The translations under genes and the position numbers were made by a program. The notes beneath the pieces are model-generated. The model was not told where the DNA came from. It worked only from the letters and a program-made list of their open reading frames with translations, and did no database searches. A stretch of 64,000 nt of DNA from Bacteroidota bacterium (GTDB lineage Bacteria; Bacteroidota; Bacteroidia; Bacteroidales; F082). The stretch covers positions 1-64,000 of the forward strand of contig JAEWWJ010000058.1 in NCBI GenBank assembly GCA_023396415.1. The letters are read 5' to 3'. Each line of letters opens with the position of its first letter. The first letter of the stretch is position 1. Below are positions 8,535 through 17,900 of the stretch, in pieces.

Positions 8535-10853
8535 ATGAATTTTAAACACACAACAATCCTTTTCATTTTACTGGCGCTTTTTGTGGCTCAGACCTCTCAG
8601 GCACAATTATCGGTAATTCCTTTACCGGCTCAAACCGAAATCAACGAAGGTGTTTTTAGCCTTAACGCAGAAACAAAACTAAGTTACGACAGTCCTTTGT
8701 TGCTGAAGATGGCAACAGAAGCTGCACAACGTTGGCAACAAAACGGATTAACAATCAAACCCGAAGCCTATCAAAATGGCAGCATTGAAGGTGTAATTTT
8801 GTTGAGCTTGAATCGGCCCAACGACAAGCAATTGGGCCTCGAAGGCTATTCGCTTACCATCAACAAAAGCGCTGTCGTTTTAAGGGCCAACACCGATGCA
8901 GGAATCCGATATGGATTGCAAACCATTGGCCAATTGCTCGATGTGAGTCCAAACGGCCAATTGCCTTGCGTAACCATTGTTGATTATCCTCGCTTCGCCT
9001 ATCGCGGAATGCACTTGGATGTGGTTCGCCATTTTATGCCCTTATCGCTGGTTTATAAGTTATTAGACCAACTCGAAAAGCATAAGATGAATGTATTCCA
9101 TTGGCACCTTACTGATGATCAAGGCTGGCGTATCGAAATTAAAAAGTATCCAAAACTTACCGAAATTGGTGGTTACCGCGTATCTATGGATAGTCTGCAT
9201 TGGAACAGTATGCCGTTGATTGCCGACAGAACCCATGCTACTTATGGTGGCTTTTATACCCAAGATGAAATTCGTGAAGTGGTGGCTTATGCCGCAGAGC
9301 GCAACATCACCGTGGTGCCCGAAATTGAAATGCCTGCCCATGTCATGGCATTGCTTGCTGCTTATCCTGAGCTTGCCTGCACGGGCGACAATTTGGGAGT
9401 GGCTCCCGGCGGAGTATGGCCCATCACGCATATTTTATGTGCCGGAAAAGAAGAAACATATCACTTTATGGAAGATGTTTTAACCGAAGTGATGGATATT
9501 TTTCCTTCCACTTTTATCCATATCGGTGGCGATGAAGCCGACAAGACAAATTGGATGAAATGCCAGCTCTGTCAGCAAAAGATGCAAGAGCATGGTTTAA
9601 AAAATGAACACGAATTGCAAAGCCATTTCATTCAACGGATCGAAAAATTTGTGAATGCACACGGAAGACGCATCATTGGTTGGGACGAAATTTTGGAAGG
9701 TGGTTTGGCTCCCAACGCCACTGTGATGTCGTGGCGCGGTGAAACCGGCGGCATCGAAGCTGCAAAAATGGGCCATCAGGTGATTATGTCGCCAGGAACA
9801 CATTGCTATTTAGATCATTATCAGGGCGATCCTGCCATTGAGCCACTGGCCATCGGTGGTTTTACTCCCCTCTCTAAAGTGTATAGTTTCGAGCCTGTTC
9901 CTGCAGCACTCACTGCCGAGCAAGCGCAATATATCATTGGTGCACAAGGCAATCATTGGTCGGAATATATTTCCACACCATCGCATTTGGAATACATGGC
10001 TTTTCCCCGATTGGCGGCCTTGTCAGAAGTGTTGTGGTCGCCCAAATCATTGAGAAACTGGGATGGTTTTGCTGCACGGCTGCCACAACAAATGAAAAGA
10101 TATGAGCGCGATGGTATCAATGCCTCAAGAAGTGCCTATCAAGTGCGAACGAAAGCCATTCCCTCATCAAATCCTAACGCTATTGAGGTGGGATTGGAAA
10201 CAGAAATGCCTTGTTTGAAAATCCATTATACCATGGATGGTTCGGAGCCCAACCTCAAATCGCCGCTTTATGTTGATAAGGTCGTTTTTGAGCGTACCGG
10301 AACTTTAAAAGCAGCCACTTTCGAGGATGGTAAAAAAGTTTCCGCCAATATGGAACGCGATTTTTACCTTCACAAAGCATTTAAGAAAGAGTTACAAATC
10401 AATAATTTACCTAACAAGCAATACAATCATGGCGGCATTGCGACTTTGGTTGACGGCATCAAAGGAACTACCAACCACAACGATCAGAAATGGCTTGGAT
10501 TTCTAGGCGACGATTTGCAGGCAACACTTGACTTAGGTGCTGTTACAAAAGTGCAATCCGTTTCGGTAGATGCTCTTAAAAAGGACGGTGATTGGATTTT
10601 CGCTCCAAAGCATGTAAAATTTGAAGTTTCGACGGATGGTGTTGCTTATACAGAGATCGAAAACATCGAAACCAAAAAAGAAGAGTCAAAGAAATCCTCC
10701 GGAATGTCCATCATGGTTTATGAAGCTCAGTTTGAAAGCAGAAACATACGCTACGTAAGGGTTACGGTTACTAGCTTAGGTGTTTGTCCGCCCGATCATC
10801 AAGGAGCCGGCGAAAAGGGTTGGCTATTTGTAAGCGAAATTATGGTGGATTGA
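8535..10853 (+). CDS. Secreted beta-N-acetylhexosaminidase, GH20 with C-terminal F5/8-type domain
   Basis: Glycoside hydrolase that removes terminal N-acetylglucosamine or N-acetylgalactosamine from glycans. The 772-aa protein begins with a signal peptide (MNFKHTTILFILLALF, cleavage likely near SQAQ). A GH20 N-terminal domain (about 25-150) is followed by the TIM barrel with WHLTDDQGWRIEIK and HIGGDEADK, where D333-E334 are the catalytic pair using substrate-assisted catalysis. After about residue 520 there is a chitobiase-type C-terminal domain (YTMDGSEP) and then a discoidin/F5-8-like carbohydrate-binding domain. An upstream in-frame TTG at 8529 is open, but the ATG at 8535 gives the natural signal peptide. 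It follows the kinase pair by 111 bases with no obvious promoter between. The role in amino-sugar harvest is inferred with the NagB-like gene upstream. Confidence 0.93.
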   Translation: MNFKHTTILFILLALFVAQTSQAQLSVIPLPAQTEINEGVFSLNAETKLSYDSPLLLKMATEAAQRWQQNGLTIKPEAYQNGSIEGVILLSLNRPNDKQLGLEGYSLTINKSAVVLRANTDAGIRYGLQTIGQLLDVSPNGQLPCVTIVDYPRFAYRGMHLDVVRHFMPLSLVYKLLDQLEKHKMNVFHWHLTDDQGWRIEIKKYPKLTEIGGYRVSMDSLHWNSMPLIADRTHATYGGFYTQDEIREVVAYAAERNITVVPEIEMPAHVMALLAAYPELACTGDNLGVAPGGVWPITHILCAGKEETYHFMEDVLTEVMDIFPSTFIHIGGDEADKTNWMKCQLCQQKMQEHGLKNEHELQSHFIQRIEKFVNAHGRRIIGWDEILEGGLAPNATVMSWRGETGGIEAAKMGHQVIMSPGTHCYLDHYQGDPAIEPLAIGGFTPLSKVYSFEPVPAALTAEQAQYIIGAQGNHWSEYISTPSHLEYMAFPRLAALSEVLWSPKSLRNWDGFAARLPQQMKRYERDGINASRSAYQVRTKAIPSSNPNAIEVGLETEMPCLKIHYTMDGSEPNLKSPLYVDKVVFERTGTLKAATFEDGKKVSANMERDFYLHKAFKKELQINNLPNKQYNHGGIATLVDGIKGTTNHNDQKWLGFLGDDLQATLDLGAVTKVQSVSVDALKKDGDWIFAPKHVKFEVSTDGVAYTEIENIETKKEESKKSSGMSIMVYEAQFESRNIRYVRVTVTSLGVCPPDHQGAGEKGWLFVSEIMVD

Positions 10854-11143
10854 TGCGCCTAAACTGATGTAAGAAATATTTTCGAGGCCTATCGCTCCAC
10901 GTAGTAAGTGACTAGGTTGCTAAATGAATGACAATGTTTTGCCTTAATCATAAAGTAAACTTATTTAATATATTAATTATCAATTATATAGATTTCTCAC
11001 TTCGTTTGCGATGAACATGTTTTTAGGGGTAGAAGCGAGGCGCAAACCTCCAGATCATTTCGACTAAAAAAACCTGCTAAGCAGGGTTTTGCGGGAGAAA
11101 TCCCCCTGCTATATGTAGAAAGTGTTTCAGTTAAAAATTGCCT
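10854..11143. other. Intergenic region, gene-poor, with weak hairpins
   Basis: No credible gene seen. It contains an imperfect hairpin at 11071-11088 (AACCTGC with GCAGGGTT, one bulged G) followed only by TT, a weak candidate terminator for the hexosaminidase gene, and a 7-bp inverted pair GTTTGCG/CGCAAAC at 11004-11010 and 11041-11047. The rest is AT-rich without recognisable features. Confidence 0.4.
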
Positions 11144-11279
11144 TATAGCTCAATGCAGTCTGCGCATACTTCGCCAAAGACTAAGTGTAAAAGATTGATG
11201 TATAATATATTATAATAATATCAACAACCAATAGCATTCAGATTGAAGCGACGAAGTCACAGACTACGCCGAGCTGAGG
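11144..11279. repeat. MITE-like palindromic repeat, copy A
   Basis: About 136 bases that recur in the same orientation at 11625-11761. The copies share TATAGCTCA at the left, GATTGATGTATAATA and ATAGCATTCAG in the middle, and GACTACGCCGAGCTGAGG at the right. Within the copy the ends are imperfect inverted repeats: left GCTCAATGCAGTCTG resembles the reverse complement of the right end, GCTCGGCGTAGTCTG. The centre is very rich in TA. The pattern fits a non-autonomous mobile element or an extragenic palindromic repeat. Confidence 0.7.
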
Positions 11280-11290
11280 CAGGCGATAAG

Positions 11291-11521
11291 CTACGGATAA
11301 GTGGCTACAATTATGGCAACAATGGCGATAATGGTTGACCAGAGTATTAAAATTGTCAACGACATACATGGATGCAAAACCCGGCTTTTCCAGGCAACAA
11401 TGAATGGCGCAAATGGCGCGGCAATAATGAAAGTAATCAACTGAGGCATGTTTTTAACAAATGCCTTAAATGCCAAAAAAGAAAAGGCCACAAAAAGGTA
11501 AATACTAATAATCGTACTCAT
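11291..11521 (-). CDS. Small hydrophobic membrane protein between two repeats
   Basis: A 76-aa protein of unknown function. It is strongly hydrophobic, with predicted membrane segments at about residues 3-20, 28-43 and 53-73, and a short charged linker KSRVLHPC between them. The frame stays open upstream to a TTG at 11578, but the ATG at 11521 is preferred because a TAnnTTTG promoter element lies at 11583-11576, which would put the transcription start downstream of the TTG. The gene lies wholly between two direct copies of a palindromic repeat and reads opposite to its neighbours. The hydrophobic pattern and correctly placed promoter argue for a real gene. I do not recognise the family. Confidence 0.5.
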   Translation of the reverse strand: MSTIISIYLFVAFSFLAFKAFVKNMPQLITFIIAAPFAPFIVAWKSRVLHPCMSLTILILWSTIIAIVAIIVATYP

Positions 11522-11575
11522 GTCAGAAATTTTAATAAGCACATTGAATCCTGCATCTAAAAGGTACTCTTGATG

Positions 11576-11583
11576 CAAAGTTA
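11576..11583 (-). promoter_or_regulatory. TAnnTTTG element before the small membrane gene
   Basis: The reverse strand reads TAACTTTG here, 55 bases upstream of the ATG at 11521. A -33 partner at ideal spacing is not obvious. Confidence 0.35.
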
Positions 11584-11624
11584 CTAAAAATTGGCATTAA
11601 TATATGAAAAGCAATTAAACACTC

Positions 11625-11761
11625 TATAGCTCAGCAGTAGTTGCCTACGTTATCAAAAACTAAGTATAATAGATTGATGTATAATAGATTATAAAAATAA
11701 TTTCAACAACCGATAGCATTCAGCTTGAAGCGACGAAGTTATAGACTACGCCGAGCTGAGG
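11625..11761. repeat. MITE-like palindromic repeat, copy B
   Basis: Second copy of the repeat at 11144-11279, same orientation, about 480 bases further on. Similarity is highest in the right half (CAACAACCGATAGCATTCAG, then AAGCGACGAAGT and GACTACGCCGAGCTGAGG). Its left end GCTCAGCAGTAGTTG again roughly mirrors the reverse complement of its right end (GCTCGGCGTAGTCTA). The left arms of A and B differ more than the right arms. Confidence 0.7.
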
Positions 11762-11770
11762 GGTAACAGA

Positions 11771-11820
11771 AAGAGCTGCTTGATTTACATAAAAGGAAGG
11801 TCAAGCAGCTCTTTTAATTT
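11771..11820. terminator. Strong hairpin terminator
   Basis: AAGAGCTGCTTGA (11771-11783) pairs perfectly with TCAAGCAGCTCTT (11801-11813), loop of 17 bases, followed by a T-rich stretch on the plus strand. On the minus strand it lies just after the stop of the response regulator gene and is followed by TTCTGTT, so it probably ends that operon. Confidence 0.7.
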
Positions 11821-11839
11821 TTATTGAAAAGGATGAAAA

Positions 11840-12511
11840 CTATCCGGGATTCTGATCTATCAAGCCATTGGCAATGGCATATTTGATGAGCCCAACGATG
11901 CTTTTGGTTTTTGTTTTGGTGAAGATGTTGCGCCTATGTGTTTCAACCGTGCGTTCGCTGATAAAAAGTTTTTCGGCAATTTCTTCGTTGCGTAACTCTT
12001 TAGTGATCAGGTTTAGAATCTCACTTTCGCGTTGTGTAAGTTTCGAAGGGTTTTCGGTCTGTTCAGCTGGTTTTTCCGGCTGGCCCATATTGTTCAACAG
12101 GATTTCCTGAACATCTCGACCAAGGTATTTCCCGCCTTTCGCCACTACCCGAATCGCCTCGAGCACTTCGTTCATATTGGTGCGTTTGAGAATATAACCC
12201 GATGCGCCTGCTTCAACCATTTTCCTGATCATATTGATGTCTTCATGCATCGTTAAAGCCAGTACCTGAATATCGGGCTGCAAGGCTTTGAGTTTTCGCG
12301 TGGTCTCGATTCCCGAACCTTCGGGCATATTGATGTCGGCCAAAACAACCTGTACCTGATTGTTGGTTACAAAATCAATGGCTTGCGGCATGGAGTTGGC
12401 GCCACCGGTAAAAACGATATCAGGTTCATCCTGAAGCAGCGATTTGAGGCCGTCAATAATCAACTGATGATCATCAACCACCAAAACTCTAATGGTCTTT
12501 TCTTGCGACAT
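11840..12511 (-). CDS. NarL/LuxR-family response regulator
   Basis: Two-domain transcription regulator of 223 aa. The receiver domain (about 6-125) has the acidic pocket VVDDHQ (D13, D14), phospho-Asp D59 in LADINMPEG and the conserved Lys in ILKRTN. The C-terminal LuxR-type helix-turn-helix (about 155-220) shows LTQRESEILNLI, EEIAEKLFISERTVETHRRNI and a trailing VGLIKYAI. The start overlaps the 3' end of the upstream TPR histidine kinase gene by 23 bases, the usual operon layout for cognate pairs, so that kinase is the likely phosphodonor. Targets are unknown. Confidence 0.95.
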   Translation of the reverse strand: MSQEKTIRVLVVDDHQLIIDGLKSLLQDEPDIVFTGGANSMPQAIDFVTNNQVQVVLADINMPEGSGIETTRKLKALQPDIQVLALTMHEDINMIRKMVEAGASGYILKRTNMNEVLEAIRVVAKGGKYLGRDVQEILLNNMGQPEKPAEQTENPSKLTQRESEILNLITKELRNEEIAEKLFISERTVETHRRNIFTKTKTKSIVGLIKYAIANGLIDQNPG

Positions 12512-14519
12512 TGCTCTGATTTATGGGAATGACGATGCTGACAATGGTTCCACGATCTATCAATGAATCCACGTACATACTGCCGTTCAAATTTTCTACC
12601 CTTGATTTGATGTTGCTTATGCCACCGCCATATTTGGTACCTGCATCATTGACATGAAAACCATTTCCGTTGTCTTCAACCATCAGTGTAATTTCCGTGT
12701 CGCTTTTGATAAGCTGAACCATGAATAAGCTGGCTTTGGCATGTTTGATAGCATTGTTGAGCAGCTCCTGAATGGCACGATATAGGGTGTGTTCGGTAAG
12801 GCTGTCGAGTTCGGTGGTGAACCCAAACGAATCTACCTGCATATTCATTTGGTTGGTTTTGTTGATCAACTCAGCAAGGTTATTTAAGGCTTCGATCAAT
12901 CCTTTTTCCGAAAGAAGGGTAGGCGCAAGGTTGTGCGAAATATTGCGTAACTCGTTGAATGCTTCATCAATACTTTTAAAAGTAGCCTCAAAAAGCTCTT
13001 CTTTTCTACTTTCAGAGAGTTGTCTTTTTTGATGTAACACGCTTAAATGCAAGCGGGCTACAGATAAAATTTGTCCTAAACCATCGTGCAGCTCGCGGCC
13101 AATGCGTTGTCGCTCTTGAATTTCGGCAGAAACTGCATCGCGCGATTTTTTTTCGGTGAGGTTAATGATGGTTTGTTGCAGTTTCGCCTGTTGTAAATGC
13201 CTGAAATTGAGGTAAAGTAAGTAGATTCCTAAAGTAACAAGAAGGAAAGAAATAACAATGAACACGATTAAATTGTTCTTTTTACTGATGCTCAACCCCT
13301 GGCTTTCGATTTGTAGCTGCTGCAAAGCGTTGGCTTGGCTTAAGGTGTTGATTTCTAAATTATAAACCTGATGAAGAATGGTTTGGTTCAACAATTCATC
13401 TTTCATGTTTACATACTGGCGAAAGTGCTGAAGGCTTTTATCGGGTGCTCCTTTTTTCTCATAAATCTGGGATAACACTTCGTGACATTGATATTGAAGC
13501 ACTTGATTGTTCAGCTGTTTTCCAATTTCTAAGGCTTCTGTTGCCTCCCCCAAAGCAGTGTTTAAATCGCCCTCTTTGAGCAGAACCTGTGCCAGTCCAA
13601 GCAATGAAAACGCTTCTTGATAAGGCTGCTTGATGGATTGCGATAAGGTTCGGCTGAGGGTGTAATATTTTTTTGCATCAGCAGTGTTTTCCATCTGAAG
13701 ATAAAAATTGGCCTTCCCTTGGTATGAAATGCACAACCCATAAATATTGTCGTTTCTTTGAGATATTTCAGCTGCCATATCAAAATAAAAATGAGCCGAA
13801 TCGGCATTCAAATTTTTAGCAAACATGAGGCCTTTGTTGCTCAATGCTGCCGAAATGCCGATGCTGTCGCCAACCAATTCAAAATTTTCGAGGGCAAGCT
13901 GAAAATTGAGTAATGCCTTTTCGGTGTTTTCAAGCTCATTGAATAATAGTCCAATATTGTTATAGCTGCTAGCCGCATTTTTTTTGCTTCCCGAACGCTG
14001 GTAACGTTCCAATGCCTTCAGGTAGAACTCTAGAGCGTCTTTGTAGTTTCCTGTTTTCAGATAAACCACACCTATATTGTTGTAGATGTCGGCCAACCTT
14101 GCAGTATCGTTGTGCTGTTGTGCATTTGTTAGCGCCATATAGTAATAATCGAGTGCTTGTCCGTAGTTGGCTTGAACATGGTAGGTTGCGCCAAGCATGT
14201 TGAAATATCTGGAATGGTTGGTTTTCGCTTGGAGGCTGTCGGTGGTAATGGCATGGATAATCATTGATCGCGCACTGTCAGGATTTGAATATAGTATATT
14301 CATCGCTTTTTTAATCAAACTGTCTGAGCTTATTCCGGTTCTGTTGCTGCTGTCAACAGCAACCCTTACGATAGTGTTTTCGGCAAAGCCGGTGGTCCAT
14401 GCTAATAGTATGAAAATTGTGAGGTGGCTCAAATAAAACAAGTTTACAAACAAATCATTTGTGAATAGCTGTTTGCATTTCAACCTGTTTTTTTTTGATG
14501 TAGATTGATGGATGAACAT
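12489..14519 (-). CDS. TPR-containing membrane histidine kinase (HisKA_3 type)
   Basis: A 676-aa sensor. A hydrophobic N-terminal segment (FVNLFYLSHLTIFILLAW) acts as signal or anchor. Residues about 60-390 are tandem tetratricopeptide repeats (for example IYNNIGVVYLKTGNYKDALEF without a break in spacing), presumably periplasmic. A transmembrane helix follows at about 415-437 (NLIVFIVISFLLVTLGIYLLY), then the HisKA_3 motif QRIGRELHDGLGQ with phospho-His H478, and a C-terminal ATPase domain (LLNNAIKHA, VEDNGNGF, GGGISNI). The reading frame is open to a TTG at 14567, but the ATG at 14519 is chosen because a TACTTTTG promoter element lies over that TTG. The partner is the overlapping NarL-type regulator. 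This architecture is common in Bacteroidota. Confidence 0.93.
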   Translation of the reverse strand: MFIHQSTSKKNRLKCKQLFTNDLFVNLFYLSHLTIFILLAWTTGFAENTIVRVAVDSSNRTGISSDSLIKKAMNILYSNPDSARSMIIHAITTDSLQAKTNHSRYFNMLGATYHVQANYGQALDYYYMALTNAQQHNDTARLADIYNNIGVVYLKTGNYKDALEFYLKALERYQRSGSKKNAASSYNNIGLLFNELENTEKALLNFQLALENFELVGDSIGISAALSNKGLMFAKNLNADSAHFYFDMAAEISQRNDNIYGLCISYQGKANFYLQMENTADAKKYYTLSRTLSQSIKQPYQEAFSLLGLAQVLLKEGDLNTALGEATEALEIGKQLNNQVLQYQCHEVLSQIYEKKGAPDKSLQHFRQYVNMKDELLNQTILHQVYNLEINTLSQANALQQLQIESQGLSISKKNNLIVFIVISFLLVTLGIYLLYLNFRHLQQAKLQQTIINLTEKKSRDAVSAEIQERQRIGRELHDGLGQILSVARLHLSVLHQKRQLSESRKEELFEATFKSIDEAFNELRNISHNLAPTLLSEKGLIEALNNLAELINKTNQMNMQVDSFGFTTELDSLTEHTLYRAIQELLNNAIKHAKASLFMVQLIKSDTEITLMVEDNGNGFHVNDAGTKYGGGISNIKSRVENLNGSMYVDSLIDRGTIVSIVIPINQSNVARKDH

Positions 14520-14564
14520 GTAGTAATTTGGGTTGATGTGGATAAGAGCATAGCTTTCACTTTG

Positions 14565-14572
14565 CAAAAGTA
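14565..14572 (-). promoter_or_regulatory. TAnnTTTG promoter element of the kinase/regulator operon
   Basis: The reverse strand reads TACTTTTG, 45 bases upstream of the ATG at 14519. It decides the start: a TTG at 14567 would lie inside the promoter. Confidence 0.5.
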
Positions 14573-14955
14573 GGCTGAAATGTAGCTTATTAAATGAAAA
14601 AATACCCCCTTAGATAAAAATACGTGCTGGCTCGGATACCATTTTAAGGGAAATATACCCAACAGCACGGATTGGCTCTCTCAATACTGAGGAATATCTT
14701 TGTTGCATTGAAATGTTATCATCCAATGCAGTCAATAGTATTAATTAGTTTTCAAGTGAAGATAAAGGAGTATGCAGTATTTCTCTATCTTTATTTCTTA
14801 CGAAAAAAAGCTGTCAGGCTGGCAATACGGATCAATAATTTATTTGTTCGTTCACCGGATATTTATGTCCTGTCAACCTATAGTGCTCATCTTTGATTAG
14901 ATATGTATTTCTGTCTCATTTCATTTTTTTAAAATCATTAATAAAAATATCTGTT
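14573..14955. other. Intergenic region with the promoter and long leader of the giant gene
   Basis: Between two divergent units. It holds an inverted pair CGTGCTG (14623-14629)/CAGCACG (14663-14669) and the promoter at 14672-14702. From there to the ATG at 14956 is a leader of about 250 bases in which I see no convincing gene or known riboswitch. Confidence 0.4.
14672..14702 (+). promoter_or_regulatory. Bacteroidota-type promoter for the giant secreted protein
   Basis: TTG at 14672-14674, exactly 20 bases, then TATCTTTG at 14695-14702. It is the best consensus match upstream of the giant gene and predicts an unusually long leader of about 250 bases. Confidence 0.5.
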
Positions 14956-17900
14956 ATGAAAAAAACGTTACAACACTTTCTCAAGTTGTTTGTGCTTGTA
15001 CAAATGATTTTCTTGCTTCCAACGACGGTAACGTTGGCCGGTGGCACTGTTTCGGTAAGTCCGAAACCCTTGTTTTCACCTCCCGAAACCCGTGATTCTA
15101 ATCCAATAGTGATCGGGACAGGAACCTACACCAACTCAAACACCCCTATCTACCCTTACTATGGATATTCGTATTCACAGACGATTTATCTGCAGTCGGA
15201 ACTTAATTTTTCGAATAAGATCATTACCCAAATAGGCTACCATTATGCCGGACCTAACAATGGGATTGATTTTGATGTTGAAGTTTGGTTGGCGCATACA
15301 ACTCTTACCGATTTAACGCAGTTTGCGCCACTTTCAAACGCCATCAAAGTGTATGATGGCCCTTGGATATTACAAACAGGAGAGGCTTTTTCTACCATTG
15401 AAATCGCACCTTTCTTTTATAACAACACCAGTAACCTCATGGTTACAATTTTCGAGAAGAAACCTGGCTGGGATAGCCCTTCAGACAGTTTTTATGCTAC
15501 TCCTACTGAGGCCGGACAGAACTTATGTGTTGCAGAATGGAACGATAGTGCACCTTACGACCCGCAAAATGTATCGGGTGCGGGTGGATATCCGATTGCT
15601 TACCGTCCCAACATCAAACTCTGGATTGATGATATGCCTACTGGGCCGGCTATTTCGGTGATTAATCCTAAAACTTTTGATTTTGGTGATGTTGAAAACG
15701 GTGGAACAAAAACACTTCCCGTAACTTTGAAAAACGGTGGTGTTGATCCGTTGGTTATAACCGGATTTGAGTCAACCAACACCATGTTTACTCTCACTGA
15801 TGCTACTTTTCCCATTCAACTGGGAATGCTCGAATCCAAGGTGGTTCAAGTGGCTTTTAGCCCAACAGCAAATACGCTTCAGTCTGGCGTAATCACCTTT
15901 TTGATGGATCAAGGGATCGAGGGCGATAAAACAATTGATGTAACAGGAAAGGGTGTCAACCTTGTTGCGCTTACCATAGGTGAAGGAACCGAAACAACCG
16001 GTGTCGTGCCGATGTCGCCTTACTATGGTTATTCGTTTTCGCAAACATTGTACTTACAGTCTGAAATAAATATGGCTGAGAAAATGATTCAACGTATTGG
16101 GTACAGCTTCACTGGTGCTACCTCTAATATGAATGTCAACATGGAAATTTATCTTTCCCACACCCAGCTTACTGAGCTTGAAAGCACACAACAATTGGCT
16201 GGACATGTGAAAGTTTATGATGGCCCTATTACTTTTGTGAGCGATGCTGGTTTTACCTTTGTTGAAACAGAAGGATTTTTTTATAACAATACAGATAATC
16301 TTATTGTAACGGTTATTGAAAAGAAGCCCGGTTACAGTGGTCCGGCTGATTTATTCTATATGACCCCAGTTGAAGGAAACCAAATCCTGGCTCGCTATGC
16401 GCGTAATGACCAAAGTCCTTACGATCCCACCGCATTGCCTGCCGGAAATGCTACTCCTGAACGTGCCAACATCAAATTGTGGTTTGGCGATGTGCCAACC
16501 GAGCCAGTTATAGACATCAATCCAACAACATTAGATTATGGTCAGGTTGAAATGACCGTTGAAAAGACTTTACCCGTTTTGGTAAGAAATACCGGTGGCG
16601 GAACACTTACCATCAATGGACTTGACTTCTCAAATGATGTGTTTTATGTCACAGGAATTGATTTTCCTATCAATTTAACTATTGGACAAAGCTTTGAGTT
16701 TCCAATCAACTTTACTCCCAATGCGGTTGAACTTGAAGAGGGAACAGCCACTTTCTTGGTTGATGAAAGCGTTCCCGGAAACAAGCAGGTGCAGCTCAGC
16801 GGTTTAGGTCTTCGGTTTGGCGTACTGCGAGAAGGATTCGAAGGGGTAACTTTTCCGCCACTCGGCTGGAAAGTTGTTGATGTTAACGCTGACGGCAAAG
16901 GCTGGTTTAGAAACCTGACAACAGCACCAACCGGAAAAATTGTTCCGCGCACCGGTGTTGCCGCTGCAAGCCTTGATGTTTATGCCGGAAGCCCAGGACA
17001 AACCAGTTATGATGATTGGTTAATTACTCCTGAAATGATTTGGCAGAATGGTGATAGATTCAGCTTCTGGATCAAACGTTTGGCTGACCAAAACAATCAA
17101 ATTTGGAAAGTAGGATACAGCACCGGCGGAAATGACCCTTCCGATTTTATCATCATTGATGAAATTGTTGACCCTACACTTAACTATACTGAAAAATCAT
17201 ACAACCTTTCTGACTTTGGTTTGATAGACGGTGAAACCTTTTATATGGGCATTCAGTTCAATGGATATTGGAGCTGGCCGGGAGTTATTGATGATGTAAC
17301 AGGTTCAGTATTAAACCGATTTGAAAAGGATTTGATGGTACTTGATTTTAAATCAGCTGCCGAATATATGTATCCAAACACCGCTGGCAATTTTAACGTA
17401 ACCTATGCCAACTATGGTTTGATGCCTTTGACAGAAGGACAATACCAAGTACAAATTTGTACTTATATCAATGGTCAGGAAACTGTGCTGGCTACTGTGG
17501 CAGGTCAAGCTATTCAACCCGGTGAAATTGCAAACGTTTCAATACCAACAGAAATAGCTCAAACTGGAGTTTACGGCATTTATGCCAAATTGAACTGGGC
17601 TGCTGATATGAGCCAAACCAATAACATCAGTCAGATGGTAGATGTTGAGGTTATTCCTACTTCTGTTTTGGTTAAAACAATTGGCACTATCACGCCACAA
17701 ACTTCATTTTATTACCACTACCCTATTAATTTTAATGAAGGTAGAGGTTCGAGCTTATCGCAAATGATGTATTTCTCAAATGAGTTAAATACCGGTGGTA
17801 TTGTTGAGCGTCTTTCGTTTTACAGAAAGATAGGCACGACTATGGCCCAGCGCAAGTTAAAAATTTGGATGACAACTTATAATGGGAGCTCACTTGATTC

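Noticed and set aside
9220..9483. 87-codon plus-strand frame in the GH20 gene
   Set aside because: Alternative frame of the catalytic barrel; no start signals.
11144..11761. Integron attC-like sites flanking a cassette
   Set aside because: No GTTRRRY/RYYYAAC core pair at the repeat ends; the palindromic structure fits a MITE or extragenic repeat better.
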